Source of the DNA: Streptomyces indicus
Lineage (GTDB): Bacteria; Actinomycetota; Actinomycetes; Streptomycetales; Streptomycetaceae
Direction: 5' to 3'
DNA length: 64,000 nt
Assembly: GCF_900100315.1 (NCBI RefSeq)
Contig: NZ_FNFF01000009.1
Coordinates: forward strand, 248,001-312,000
In this document: positions 26,779-36,910 of the stretch, piece by piece
Numbering within the stretch: the first letter of the stretch is position 1
Layout: each line of letters begins with the position of its first letter
Made by a program: the position numbers and the translations under genes
Notes under the pieces: model-generated
Database searches by the model: none
What the model saw: only the letters and a program-made list of their open reading frames with translations
What the model was told of the DNA's origin: nothing

Positions 26779-26896
26779 GTCTGCCCGTACTGTCTGTGGA
26801 CCGGACCGCCGAAGGTCCCGAGCCGGGCGGGACCAAGGTCCCGGGGCGGCCGCGCCCGAAGGTCCGGGAGCGCGACGCGCGCCCCCGCGGCCGGAT

Positions 26897-28063
26897 TCAG
26901 AACCCGCGCCCCGCCGGCAGCTCCGCGACCACCTCGTACGAGCCGTCCCGTACCGCCGTCTCGAAGGTGCCGCCCACGCTGCGGACCCGTTCCGCCATGC
27001 CCGCCATGCCCCTGCCCGTGCTCACCGGGGCGCGCGACGGGGCCGCGGCGGGCAGCGGGTTGGTGATCTCGACCCGGGCGCGGCCGTCGGCGACCGCGAT
27101 ACGAACCCGGACCTTCTCGCCCGGGGCGTGCTTGGCCGCGTTGGTGAGGCACTCCTGCGTGACGCGGTAGACGGCGGCCTGGCGCAGCGGCGAGAGCCGG
27201 CCGGCCACCTCGTCCACCTCCAGGAGCACCGGCGTACCGGCCCGTTCGCTCTGCTCGACCAGGGCGGGCAGCACGTCGAGGCCGGGCGTGGGCGTGCTGC
27301 CGGCCGCGCGCTGGACGATGATCTCGTTGAGCAGCGTGTGGGCCCGGCGCGCGGTGTCGCCGAGCTCCTCGAACCGGTCCGCGTACGCCCCTTCGCCGTC
27401 CTCGCGCGCCCGGCGGGCGAGCACGTCCGAGCGCACGCAGAGCAGGGTCAGCTCGCGGCCCACGAAGTCGTGCACGTCCCCCGCGACCTCGCCGCGCTCG
27501 GTATGCACCGCCTGCAGGACCGCGGTCTCGTCCCGCTGCTCGCGCAGGGCGCGCACCAGGTCCTGCCGGTTGGCGGCGATCCCGACCCCGGCGGCGAGGA
27601 CGCCGATCGGCACGACCAGGCTGAGGAAGTCGGCGAGCGTGTCCCCGCGGTGGGCCGGCCAGCCCGGCAGCTGGAACAGCGCCCAGGAGGCGGCCACGTA
27701 CACCGTGACGGCGAGCACTCCGGCGCGGCGGCCCCGGTAGCGGCCGAGCGAGTAGAGCGCGAACTGCACAAGGGTCAGTTCGTGCAGCCAGGCGAGCAGG
27801 ACCAGCGCCACCGCGTACGGCAGCCAGGGCACCGAACGGCGCAGCAGCAACGTGGCCGAACCGGCGGCGAGCACCGCGGTCGCCGCCCAGCCGTTGAGCG
27901 AGTTGTCGGCCGCCGCCAGGCCCGGGATGTCCAGGGACATCAGCGCGAAGCAGCCGAGGGCGGTGAGCACGTCGATCACGCGGGGGTGGGCAGCCCACTG
28001 CTCCGCGCGGGGGCGGCCCGCGGCCGCCACCCGGCGGTACGCGTGCGCTGCCCGGTCGTGCAT
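26897..28063 (-). CDS. Two-component sensor histidine kinase, NarL-partner type (HisKA_3)
   Basis: The 388-aa protein has an N-terminal region with about five to six membrane helices (about 30-165), a short coiled linker and the HisKA_3 dimerisation helix GEVAGDVHDFVGREL with the phosphoacceptor His. A HATPase_c domain follows, with N-box ECLTNAAKHAPG and G-box GRGMAGMAERV. The expected LuxR-type response regulator gene is not adjacent, so it is an orphan kinase. ATG 28063 follows GGAGAG very closely; upstream in-frame sequence lacks coding character. It is divergent from the VKOR gene across 225 bp, which may hold a shared regulatory region. Confidence 0.88.
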   Translation of the reverse strand: MHDRAAHAYRRVAAAGRPRAEQWAAHPRVIDVLTALGCFALMSLDIPGLAAADNSLNGWAATAVLAAGSATLLLRRSVPWLPYAVALVLLAWLHELTLVQFALYSLGRYRGRRAGVLAVTVYVAASWALFQLPGWPAHRGDTLADFLSLVVPIGVLAAGVGIAANRQDLVRALREQRDETAVLQAVHTERGEVAGDVHDFVGRELTLLCVRSDVLARRAREDGEGAYADRFEELGDTARRAHTLLNEIIVQRAAGSTPTPGLDVLPALVEQSERAGTPVLLEVDEVAGRLSPLRQAAVYRVTQECLTNAAKHAPGEKVRVRIAVADGRARVEITNPLPAAAPSRAPVSTGRGMAGMAERVRSVGGTFETAVRDGSYEVVAELPAGRGF

Positions 28064-28288
28064 CTCTCCATCATCCGGGGTCTTTCGGCCCGATTTGACG
28101 GACCTAGGGCCCTTTTTGAGTGAGGTACGGCACTCTGCGCGCTGCGGCCGGGAGGGTATGCGGGCCGGACCGGCCGAAAGAACGAGCCGGGCCGGGGACG
28201 CTCCGGGACGAAAGGACGAGACGGCCCGGGACCCCGTCGGGACCACCGGATCTACAGGCGGCCCGGGTGGTCCGGGGACGCTTGATCC

Positions 28289-28924
28289 ATGAGCAGCACA
28301 CCCCCGGCCTCCAGGGGCAGCGCCCCCGCTTCCCGCCCCGGCGTCCACGGCCCCGTGCCCGCGGGCCACGCCCTGAGCGTGCTGCTCGTCGTCTCCGGCG
28401 CGCTCGGCACGCTCGCGTCCGCGATGCTCACGTACGACCGCATCGAGACCCTCGCGAACCCTGCCTTCGTCCCGGCCTGCTCCCTGAACTCGGTGGTGAG
28501 CTGCACGGACGTGATGGACACCTGGCAGGGCAACCTCCTCGGCTTCCCGAACATGCTGCTCGGCATCCCCGCCTTCGCCGTGCTCCTCGGCCTCGGTCTC
28601 GCGCTCCTGACGGGTGCCGCACTCCCCCGCCGCCTCTGGCTCGGCCTCCAGGCCGGGGTCACCGCGGGCTTCGTCTTCGTCCTCTGGCTGATCAGCCAGT
28701 GCCTGTACGTGATCGGTGCGCTCTGCCCCTGGTGCCTGCTCGTCTGGGCGGTGGTCCTGCCGCTCTTCTGGTACGTGACCCTGCACTGTGTGCGGACCGG
28801 CGTGCTGCCCGCCCCGGCCGGTTTGGCGCGGACCCTGACGGCGAACTCGTGGGCCGGGCCCGTCGTCCTGTACGGCACCGTCCTGGTGCTGGTGCTGACC
28901 CGTTTCGGCGACCGGCTGATCTAG
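28289..28924 (+). CDS. Vitamin K epoxide reductase (VKOR) family protein
   Basis: The 211-aa membrane protein has four or five helices and the bacterial VKOR cysteines: loop pair Cys64 and Cys72 (ACSLNSVVSC) and active-site Cys146-P-W-Cys149 (ALCPWC). A conserved Ser/Asn-bearing loop is also seen. Bacterial VKORs reoxidise DsbA-like proteins outside the cell and pass electrons to menaquinone, so they help form disulfide bonds in secreted proteins. It lacks the fused thioredoxin domain found in some homologues. It is transcribed rightward, and a 208-aa membrane protein follows 50 bp downstream, so the two may be co-transcribed. Confidence 0.9.
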   Translation: MSSTPPASRGSAPASRPGVHGPVPAGHALSVLLVVSGALGTLASAMLTYDRIETLANPAFVPACSLNSVVSCTDVMDTWQGNLLGFPNMLLGIPAFAVLLGLGLALLTGAALPRRLWLGLQAGVTAGFVFVLWLISQCLYVIGALCPWCLLVWAVVLPLFWYVTLHCVRTGVLPAPAGLARTLTANSWAGPVVLYGTVLVLVLTRFGDRLI

Positions 28925-28974
28925 AACCGGCGCGGTTGTGACGATCGCACCGGCTCGGGAGGTGCAATCGACGC

Positions 28975-29601
28975 ATGTGGTACGCCCAGAACCCCGGCCG
29001 CCGTACGCGGCAGTTGATCGGCGACGGCGCCGTCCTCCTGTGGACCCTGCTGTGGGCCGCCGTCGCACTCATCGCCTACCGGCTCGTCCAGCTCCTGTCC
29101 GGGCCCGCCGAGGATGTCGAGACCGCGGGCCGTCGTTTCAGCTCGGGTCTGACCACCGCGGGCAGCACCGCCTCGAAGGTCCCGTTCGTGGGCGGCAAGC
29201 TCGACGCGGCGCTGCGGAACGTGGCGGGCGCGGGCGACAAGCTCGCGGACGCCGGCGACAACGGCGGCACCGCGGTCGACGCCCTCGCGGCAGCCGGCTC
29301 GGTCGCGCTGTTCCTGCTGCCCGTGGGCCTGGTCCTCGCCCTCTGGCTCCCCCGCCGGCTGCGCTGGTCGCGCCAGGCGATGGCGGCCCGGGAGCTGGCC
29401 GCCTCCGACGACGGCCGCGAACTCCTCGCCCTGCGCGCCCTGCTCCGCCCCCTGGACGAGGTCTCCCACCTGGCCCGCACGGCCGACCACCCCGACACGA
29501 CCCCGGGCAGCCTGGCGGAGGGCTGGCGCGGCGGAGACCCGGAAACCCTGGACATCCTCGCGGAGGCGGAGCTGGAACGGCTGGGGCTTCGGACCGCCTG
29601 A
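28975..29601 (+). CDS. Hypothetical membrane protein, two helices
   Basis: The 208 aa are not recognised as a named family. There is an N-terminal membrane helix (about 20-42, LLWTLLWAAVALIAYRLVQLL), an extracellular-looking Gly/Ala-rich segment (about 45-100), a second helix (about 103-125, ALFLLPVGLVLALWL) and a charged cytoplasmic C-terminus ending near LAEAELERLGL. It lies 50 bp after the VKOR gene in the same direction and ends before a shared terminator. Confidence 0.75.
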   Translation: MWYAQNPGRRTRQLIGDGAVLLWTLLWAAVALIAYRLVQLLSGPAEDVETAGRRFSSGLTTAGSTASKVPFVGGKLDAALRNVAGAGDKLADAGDNGGTAVDALAAAGSVALFLLPVGLVLALWLPRRLRWSRQAMAARELAASDDGRELLALRALLRPLDEVSHLARTADHPDTTPGSLAEGWRGGDPETLDILAEAELERLGLRTA

Positions 29602-29651
29602 GCCGGCTCCCGAGTCCCCGTGGCCGCGCGCGAACCCGGCCCCGCACATGG

Positions 29652-29691
29652 GCGAAGGCCCCGGAACCCTCCCAGGTTCCGGGGCCTTCGC
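29652..29691. terminator. Bidirectional hairpin between the 208-aa membrane protein gene and valS
   Basis: A perfect 17-bp stem (29652-29668 / 29675-29691) with a 6-nt CTCCCA loop lies between two convergent genes, so it can end transcription from both sides. Confidence 0.9.
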
Positions 29692-29706
29692 GCGTACAGC
29701 GGCCGG

Positions 29707-32331
29707 TTACGCCTCGGGCAGGCGCTCCAGCTGGCCCTTGATGCGCTCGATGTCCGCCTCCGCCTTGGCCAGGCGGCCGCGGATCTTCTCGACGACCTGG
29801 TCGGGGGCCTTCGCGAGGAAGGCCTCGTTGCCCAGCTTGCCGTTGGCCGCCGCGACCTCCTTCTCGGCCGCCGCGAGGTCCTTCGCGAGGCGCTTGCGCT
29901 CGGCCGCGACGTCGATCGTGCCCGAGAGGTCCAGGGCCACCGTGGCGCCCGCGACCGGCAGGGTGGCGGTGGCCGAGAAGGCCTCACCCTCCGGCTGCAG
30001 GCGCAGCAGCTGGCGGATGGCCGGCTCGTGGGCCTCCAGACCCGTGCCGGTCAGGTCCAGGCGGGCCGGGACCTTCTGGCCGGGCTGCAGACCCTGGTCC
30101 GTACGGAAGCGGCGGACCTCGGTGATCAGGGACTGGACGGTCTCGATCTCCTTCTCCGCGGCCGGGTCCCGGAAGCCCGAGTCCTTCGGCCAGTCGGCGA
30201 TGACCAGGGACTCGCCGCCGGTCAGGGTGGTCCACAGCGTCTCCGTGACGAACGGGACGACCGGGTGCAGCAACTTCAGCGTGACGTCGAGGACTTCACC
30301 GAGGACGCGCTTGGTGTCCTCGGCCTCCTGGCCGCCCGCCATGAACGTGGTCTTGGTCAGCTCGACGTACCAGTCGAAGACCTCGTCCCAGGCGAAGTGG
30401 TACAGCGCCTCGCTGAGCTTGGAGAACTGGTAGTCGTCGTAGAGGCCGTCGACCTCGGCGACCACCTCGTTGAGGCGCGAGAGGATCCAGCGGTTGGTCG
30501 CCGACAGGCGCTCGGCGGGCGGGAGTTCGCCCTCGACCGTGGCGCCGTTCATGAGCGCGAACCGCGTCGCGTTCCAGATCTTGTTCGCGAAGTTGCGGGA
30601 GGCCTGGACCCAGTCCTCGCCGATCGGGACGTCGACACCGGGGTTGGCGCCGCGCGCCAGCGTGAAGCGCAGGGCGTCGGAGCCGTACTTGTCCATCCAG
30701 TCCAGCGGATTGACGACGTTGCCGAACGACTTCGACATCTTCTTGCCGTTCTCGTCGCGGACCATGCCGTGGAAGGCGATGGTGCGGAACGGAACCTCGC
30801 CGTCCATGGCGTACAGGCCGAACATCATCATCCGGGCGACCCAGAAGAACATCAGGTCGTAGCCGGTGACCATGACCGAGTTCGGATAGAACTTGGCCAG
30901 GTCCTCGGTCTGCTCGGGCCAGCCCATCGTCGAGAACGGCCACAGGCCGGAGGAGAACCAGGTGTCGAGGACGTCGGTGTCCTGCGACCAGCCCTCGCCC
31001 GTCGGCGGCTGCTCGTCCGGGCCGACGCAGACCGTCTCACCGTTCGGACCGTGCCAGACCGGGATGCGGTGGCCCCACCACAACTGGCGCGAGATGCACC
31101 AGTCGTTGAGGTTGTCGACCCAGTCGAAGTAGCGCTGCGTCAGATCCGCCGGGTGGATGTTCACCCGCCCGTCGCGGACCGCGTCACCGGCCGCCTTCGC
31201 CAGCGGCTCGACCTTGACCCACCACTGCAGCGAAAGACGCGGCTCAAGCGTCGTCTTGCAACGCGAGCAGTGCCCGACCGAGTGGACGTACGGACGCTTC
31301 TCGGCGACGATCCGGCCCTCGGCGCGCAGCGCGGCAACGATCGCCGAACGCGCCTCGAAGCGGTCGAGGCCCTCGAAGGGGCCGTGCGCGGTGATGATGC
31401 CGCGCTCGTCCAGGACCTCGATGGACTCCAGGTTGTGGCGCTGGCCGATGGCGAAGTCGTTCGGGTCGTGCGCCGGCGTCACCTTGACGGCACCCGTGCC
31501 GAACTCCGGGTCGACGTGGGTGTCCGCGACGACCGGGATGGAACGGTCGGTCAGCGGCAGCTTGATCGTCTTGCCGATGAGGTGCGCGTACCGCTCGTCG
31601 TCCGGGTGGACCGCGACGGCGGTGTCACCGAGCATCGTCTCGGCGCGGGTCGTGGCGACGACGATGGTCTCGTCGCCCTCGCCGTACTTCATGGAGACGA
31701 GCTCGCCGTCGTCGTCCTGGTAGTCGACCTCGATGTCCGAGATGGCCGTCAGACAGCGCGGGCACCAGTTGATGATGCGCTCGGCGCGGTAGATCAGGCC
31801 GTCGTCGTACATCTTCTTGAAGACGGTCTGGACGGCGCGCGAGAGCCCCTCGTCCATGGTGAAGCGGTCGCGGCTCCAGGCGACGCCGTTGCCGAGGCGG
31901 CGCATCTGCCCGGCGATCTGGCCGCCGGACTCTTCCTTCCACTTCCAGACGCGCTCGACGAAGGCCTCACGCCCGAGGTCGTGGCGGGACTTGCCCTCCT
32001 TGGCGAGCTCGCGCTCCACGACGTTCTGCGTGGCGATGCCCGCGTGGTCCATGCCCGGCTGCCACAGCGTCTCGTAGCCCTGCATGCGCTTGCGGCGGGT
32101 GAGGGCGTCGATCAGCGTGTGCTCGAAGGCGTGGCCCAGGTGCAGCGAGCCCGTGACGTTCGGCGGCGGGATGACGATGGTGTACGCGGGCTTCTCGCTC
32201 TTGGCGTCCGCGTCGAAGTAACCGCGCTCTACCCAGCGCTCGTACAGCGGCCCCTCTACCTCGGCCGGCGCATACGTCTTCGGCAGTTCGGGCTCGGGGA
32301 TGCTGGAGTGCTGCTGAGTGTTCTCGGTCAC
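29707..32331 (-). CDS. valS: Valyl-tRNA synthetase
   Basis: The 874-aa class I aminoacyl-tRNA synthetase charges tRNA-Val. It has PPPNVTGSLHLGHAFEH (HIGH motif, HLGH at 64-67), the large CP1 editing domain, WWGHRIPVWH, KKMSKSFGN (KMSKS motif, near residue 530), the anticodon-binding domain and a C-terminal coiled coil (KRLAKDLAAAEKEVAAANGKLG). Length and domain order fit bacterial ValRS. It ends against the bidirectional terminator at 29652-29691 and is divergent from the paired membrane proteins that start at 32470. Confidence 0.97.
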   Translation of the reverse strand: MTENTQQHSSIPEPELPKTYAPAEVEGPLYERWVERGYFDADAKSEKPAYTIVIPPPNVTGSLHLGHAFEHTLIDALTRRKRMQGYETLWQPGMDHAGIATQNVVERELAKEGKSRHDLGREAFVERVWKWKEESGGQIAGQMRRLGNGVAWSRDRFTMDEGLSRAVQTVFKKMYDDGLIYRAERIINWCPRCLTAISDIEVDYQDDDGELVSMKYGEGDETIVVATTRAETMLGDTAVAVHPDDERYAHLIGKTIKLPLTDRSIPVVADTHVDPEFGTGAVKVTPAHDPNDFAIGQRHNLESIEVLDERGIITAHGPFEGLDRFEARSAIVAALRAEGRIVAEKRPYVHSVGHCSRCKTTLEPRLSLQWWVKVEPLAKAAGDAVRDGRVNIHPADLTQRYFDWVDNLNDWCISRQLWWGHRIPVWHGPNGETVCVGPDEQPPTGEGWSQDTDVLDTWFSSGLWPFSTMGWPEQTEDLAKFYPNSVMVTGYDLMFFWVARMMMFGLYAMDGEVPFRTIAFHGMVRDENGKKMSKSFGNVVNPLDWMDKYGSDALRFTLARGANPGVDVPIGEDWVQASRNFANKIWNATRFALMNGATVEGELPPAERLSATNRWILSRLNEVVAEVDGLYDDYQFSKLSEALYHFAWDEVFDWYVELTKTTFMAGGQEAEDTKRVLGEVLDVTLKLLHPVVPFVTETLWTTLTGGESLVIADWPKDSGFRDPAAEKEIETVQSLITEVRRFRTDQGLQPGQKVPARLDLTGTGLEAHEPAIRQLLRLQPEGEAFSATATLPVAGATVALDLSGTIDVAAERKRLAKDLAAAEKEVAAANGKLGNEAFLAKAPDQVVEKIRGRLAKAEADIERIKGQLERLPEA

Positions 32332-32469
32332 GACGGACAGTTTAGAGGTGTCACAGCCCCGTCCCGAAACCGGAATTCTCGGTAACGGTGTGACCCCCGC
32401 CGCCCCGCGCCCCCGCTCCTTCCGTCAGGATGTTCGGACGAGATAAGCATCTGGAGGGGGACCACACCC

Positions 32470-33423
32470 ATGAGCTACAACCAGCCGGGCCCGTACGGTG
32501 GCCAGCCGCAGCAGCCGGGCCCGTACGGTCAGCAGGGCGGCTATCCGCAGCAGCAGCCGCAGCCGCAGCCCGGTTACGGATACCCGCAGCAGCCGCCCCA
32601 GCAGCCCGGGTACGGCTTCCCCCAGCAGGGCGCTCCGCAGGACCCGTACGGCCAGCAGCAGGGCGGCTACAGCCAGCCGCAGCAGCCCGGCCCCTACGGC
32701 CAGCAGGCCCCGTACGGCCAGGTCCCGCCGCCCCCGCCGGCCGGCGGCAACGGCAAGCGGATCGGCATCATCGCCGGCGCGGTCGTGGCGCTCGCGGCGA
32801 TCGGCGGCGGCATCTGGTACTTCGTCGGCGGCGGGTCCGGTGCGGATGTGGCTGATGACGGTCCGCACAAGCTGACCGTGCCGGAGACGGTGCTCGACGG
32901 CAAGTACAAGAAGGACAGCTCGGGTGACTCGGGCCCGTCGGACGATGACGCACTCGGCAACGCCGAAGAGTGGGGAGTGAAGGGCGCCAAGGAGGTCGAG
33001 GGCTCCTACACCTCCGGCGACAAGGACAACCCCATGTCCATGGAGAACCTCGGCTTCGGTGGTGTCTACGGCGAGATCGAGGACCCCGAGAAGGTCCTGG
33101 ACGCGTTGTTCGAGCACATGAAGAAGGAAGCGGCGAAGGAGCCCGAGGAAGGCAAGCTGCTCGGGAGCCCGAAGTCGTACAACCGCGACGGCGCGCTGAT
33201 CAAGTGCCAGGAGGCTCAGTTCACGAACCCCGACGCCGACGGCACGCCCACCGGAGGCCCCAAGGAGTTCAAGATGCCGCTGTGCGCCTGGGCCGACCAC
33301 AGCACCGTCGCCATGGTGACCCACATCAACGTGATGAACGCGCTTCAGGGCAAGGGGACTTCGCCCGAAGATGCCGCAGAGATCGCGAGCAATCTGCGCA
33401 AGGACGTCCGCGTCAAGCTCTGA
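32470..33423 (+). CDS. Gln/Pro/Tyr/Gly-rich anchored protein, first of a tandem pair
   Basis: The 317-aa protein starts with about 95 residues rich in QPGPYGQQ repeats, then has one membrane helix (about 97-117, GIIAGAVVALAAIGGGIWYFV). An extracellular domain follows (about 120-317) with two cysteines (IKCQEAQF and PLCAWAD) that could form a disulfide. ATG 32470 has GGAGGGGG upstream. It is a paralogue of the next gene (33538-34527), with shared segments such as DDGPHKLTVPE / DDGPHVIDAKD and CAWADHSTVAM / CVWTDYSTIGV. The function is unknown; the layout is that of actinobacterial surface-exposed single-pass proteins. Confidence 0.8.
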   Translation: MSYNQPGPYGGQPQQPGPYGQQGGYPQQQPQPQPGYGYPQQPPQQPGYGFPQQGAPQDPYGQQQGGYSQPQQPGPYGQQAPYGQVPPPPPAGGNGKRIGIIAGAVVALAAIGGGIWYFVGGGSGADVADDGPHKLTVPETVLDGKYKKDSSGDSGPSDDDALGNAEEWGVKGAKEVEGSYTSGDKDNPMSMENLGFGGVYGEIEDPEKVLDALFEHMKKEAAKEPEEGKLLGSPKSYNRDGALIKCQEAQFTNPDADGTPTGGPKEFKMPLCAWADHSTVAMVTHINVMNALQGKGTSPEDAAEIASNLRKDVRVKL

Positions 33424-33537
33424 CATCCACGTCGCGACGCACCACCAACGGGGCCTCTGTCAGCGAGGTTTGCCTGGTCCCCGGTTCGGTCAGGGTGCTG
33501 GATCCACAAACCGCTCTGCATGGAGGACGAACACACA

Positions 33538-34527
33538 ATGAGTTACAACCAGCCCGGCCCCTACGGCCAGCAGCCCCAGCAGCCCGGACCGTACGGTCAG
33601 CAGCCGCAGCAGCCCGGTCCCTACGGCCAGCCGCAGCAGCAGCCCGGGTACGGCTACCCGCAGACCGCGCCCGGCCAGCCGCAGGCCGGTTACCCGCAGA
33701 CCGCGCCGGGCCAGCCCGCGTACGGTCAGCAGCCCTACGGCCAGGACCAGTACGGCCAGCAGCCGTACGGCGCTCCGCAGCCCCCGCAGGGCGGCGGCGG
33801 TGGCGGCAAGAAGGTCGGCATGATCATCGGTGCCGCGGTCCTGGTGGCCGCGGTCGCCGTCGGCGGCTTCTTCGCCTTCAAGGGTGGCGACGACGACAAC
33901 GGCGGCGGCGGCTCCGGCGGCGGCAGCTCCAACGTCGGCGGCGAGGGCAAGCTCAAGGACGACGGCCCGCACGTGATCGACGCGAAGGACAATGTCCTGG
34001 GCGACTACCAGCAGATGGAGCTCGTGCCGGGCGCCCCGAAGCCCGAGCCGGCCGCGCCCGCCGTCGGTATGCCGAAGACGATCGCCGACGCGTCGAAGAT
34101 GACCGACCCGCTGGCGGTCACGGTGATCTACTCCAACCGCTCGGCGGAGGAGCTCCAGGACCCGTCGAAGGTGGTCGGCTCCAAGGCCATGACGTTCGTG
34201 GGCATGCACGGCAAGGTGGCCGACCCGAAGCAGGCGCTGGACGACATCTTCACGGCCCTGAAGAACGACAAGTCCTCGGGCCTGACGATGATCGGCTCCC
34301 CCGAGTCGGTCGCGCCCGGCAAGGCCGAGGGCTCGCTGATGAAGTGCCAGCAGGCCCAGGCCAAGAACCCGGCGACGAACAAGATCGACACCCAGTACAT
34401 CTGTGTGTGGACCGACTACAGCACCATCGGCGTGGGCATCCCGGCCAAGGACGGCAAGGGCACCCCGCTGGACTACTCGGCGAACCTGACCGCCGACCTG
34501 CGCAGCGAGGTCCGCGTCAAGGGCTAG
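33538..34527 (+). CDS. Gln/Pro/Tyr/Gly-rich anchored protein, second of a tandem pair
   Basis: The 329-aa paralogue of the preceding gene has an N-terminal PGPYGQQPQQ repeat region (about 1-88), a membrane helix (about 94-115, VGMIIGAAVLVAAVAVGGFFAF), a Gly/Ser linker and an extracellular domain (about 140-329) with the two conserved Cys (LMKCQQAQ and YICVWTD). ATG 33538 follows GGAGG 10 nt upstream; an upstream ATG (33520) would place that site inside the gene. It is separated by 114 bp from its partner, with which it is likely co-expressed. The function is unknown. Confidence 0.8.
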   Translation: MSYNQPGPYGQQPQQPGPYGQQPQQPGPYGQPQQQPGYGYPQTAPGQPQAGYPQTAPGQPAYGQQPYGQDQYGQQPYGAPQPPQGGGGGGKKVGMIIGAAVLVAAVAVGGFFAFKGGDDDNGGGGSGGGSSNVGGEGKLKDDGPHVIDAKDNVLGDYQQMELVPGAPKPEPAAPAVGMPKTIADASKMTDPLAVTVIYSNRSAEELQDPSKVVGSKAMTFVGMHGKVADPKQALDDIFTALKNDKSSGLTMIGSPESVAPGKAEGSLMKCQQAQAKNPATNKIDTQYICVWTDYSTIGVGIPAKDGKGTPLDYSANLTADLRSEVRVKG

Positions 34528-34544
34528 TCCCCGACGCGGTACGC

Positions 34545-34584
34545 AGAAGGGCGCCCGGCCAACTCACTGGCCGGGCGCCCTTCT
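34545..34584. terminator. Bidirectional hairpin between the tandem pair and clpX
   Basis: A 16-bp perfect stem (34545-34560 / 34569-34584, AGAAGGGCGCCCGGCC and complement) with an 8-nt loop lies between convergent genes. A further GTACGGG-rich inverted repeat overlaps the clpX stop region (about 34647-34667). Confidence 0.9.
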
Positions 34585-34664
34585 TGATGTCCAGGTCCCG
34601 ATGTCCGTACGGGACTGCCGTAGCCGGTCCGTACGGGACGGTCGTACCCGTACCCGTACGACCG

Positions 34665-35948
<1,284 letters not shown>

Positions 35949-36065
35949 GAGGTGCTTCCCCTTCGCCTGGGAGACGCCCGTGCGGGCGGCTCCTGGTGCC
36001 TCATATCCGACGGTACCTTGCCGGGCCCCCCGTTCGGGCCCCCCTTGGCGCGGTTCGCTGATGGC

Positions 36066-36113
36066 GAGCACGCCGCGAGCCGGACCCTGTCGGCCACGAC
36101 TCGCGGCGTGCTC
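36066..36113 (-). terminator. Hairpin between clpP2 and clpX
   Basis: The 14-bp perfect stem GAGCACGCCGCGAG (36066-36079) / complement (36100-36113) has a 20-nt loop and lies 60 nt after the clpP2 stop. It probably terminates the clpP1-clpP2 transcript. Confidence 0.75.
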
Positions 36114-36172
36114 CCCCGCCGAGGGGGCAGGTAACGCTGTCGTCCTCGGTCCGGCGCTGGGGCCGGACCGGC

Positions 36173-36853
36173 TCAGGAGAGCGTCGAGTTGTTCATCTTG
36201 CGGGTGGAGACGATCTGGTCGACGAGGCCGTACGCGAGCGCGTCCTCGGCGGTCAGGATCTTGTCGCGCTCGATGTCCTCGCGGATCTTCTCGATCGGCG
36301 TCGAGGAGTGCTTGGCCAGCATCTCCTCGAGCTGCGAGCGCATCCGCAGGATCTCGTTGGCGGCGATCTCCAGGTCGGAGACCTGGCCGCGGCCCGTCTC
36401 CGAGTAGGGCTGGTGGATCAGCACACGGGCGTTCGGCAGCGCCATGCGCTTGCCCGGCGTACCGGCGGCGAGCAGCACCGCGGCGGCCGAGGCGGCCTGG
36501 CCCATGCAGACCGTCTGGATGTCCGGCTTCACGAACTGCATCGTGTCGTAGATGGCCGTGAGCGCCGTGAAGGAGCCGCCGGGGCTGTTGATGTAGATCG
36601 AGATGTCGCGGTCCGGGTCCATCGACTCCAGGCACAGGAGCTGCGCCATGACGTCGTTGGCGGAGGCGTCGTCGATCTGCACGCCGAGGAAGATCACGCG
36701 CTCCTCGAAGAGCTTCGCGTACGGGTCGTACTCGCGCACGCCCTGCGAGGTGCGCTCGACGAAGCGCGGGATGACGTAGCGGGACTCGGCGCGGGGGCCG
36801 GTGTACTCGGCCTCAGTGCGGGCGTAGAGACCGCTGCCGGGGAAGTCGTTCAC
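36173..36853 (-). CDS. clpP2: ATP-dependent Clp protease proteolytic subunit ClpP2
   Basis: The 226-aa serine protease subunit forms mixed tetradecamers with ClpP1. The triad is complete: Ser122 (GQAASAA), His147 (VLIHQP) and Asp197 (ERDKIL). An N-terminal extension of about 20-30 residues is likely a processed propeptide. It follows clpP1 by 57 nt in the same operon, as is standard in Streptomyces. Confidence 0.96.
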   Translation of the reverse strand: MNDFPGSGLYARTEAEYTGPRAESRYVIPRFVERTSQGVREYDPYAKLFEERVIFLGVQIDDASANDVMAQLLCLESMDPDRDISIYINSPGGSFTALTAIYDTMQFVKPDIQTVCMGQAASAAAVLLAAGTPGKRMALPNARVLIHQPYSETGRGQVSDLEIAANEILRMRSQLEEMLAKHSSTPIEKIREDIERDKILTAEDALAYGLVDQIVSTRKMNNSTLS

Positions 36854-36910
36854 TGGGTTCTCCTGAAGGGGGCTGAGGGTCGGCTTCGGGGCTGTGAGGA
36901 CCTGATGGCC

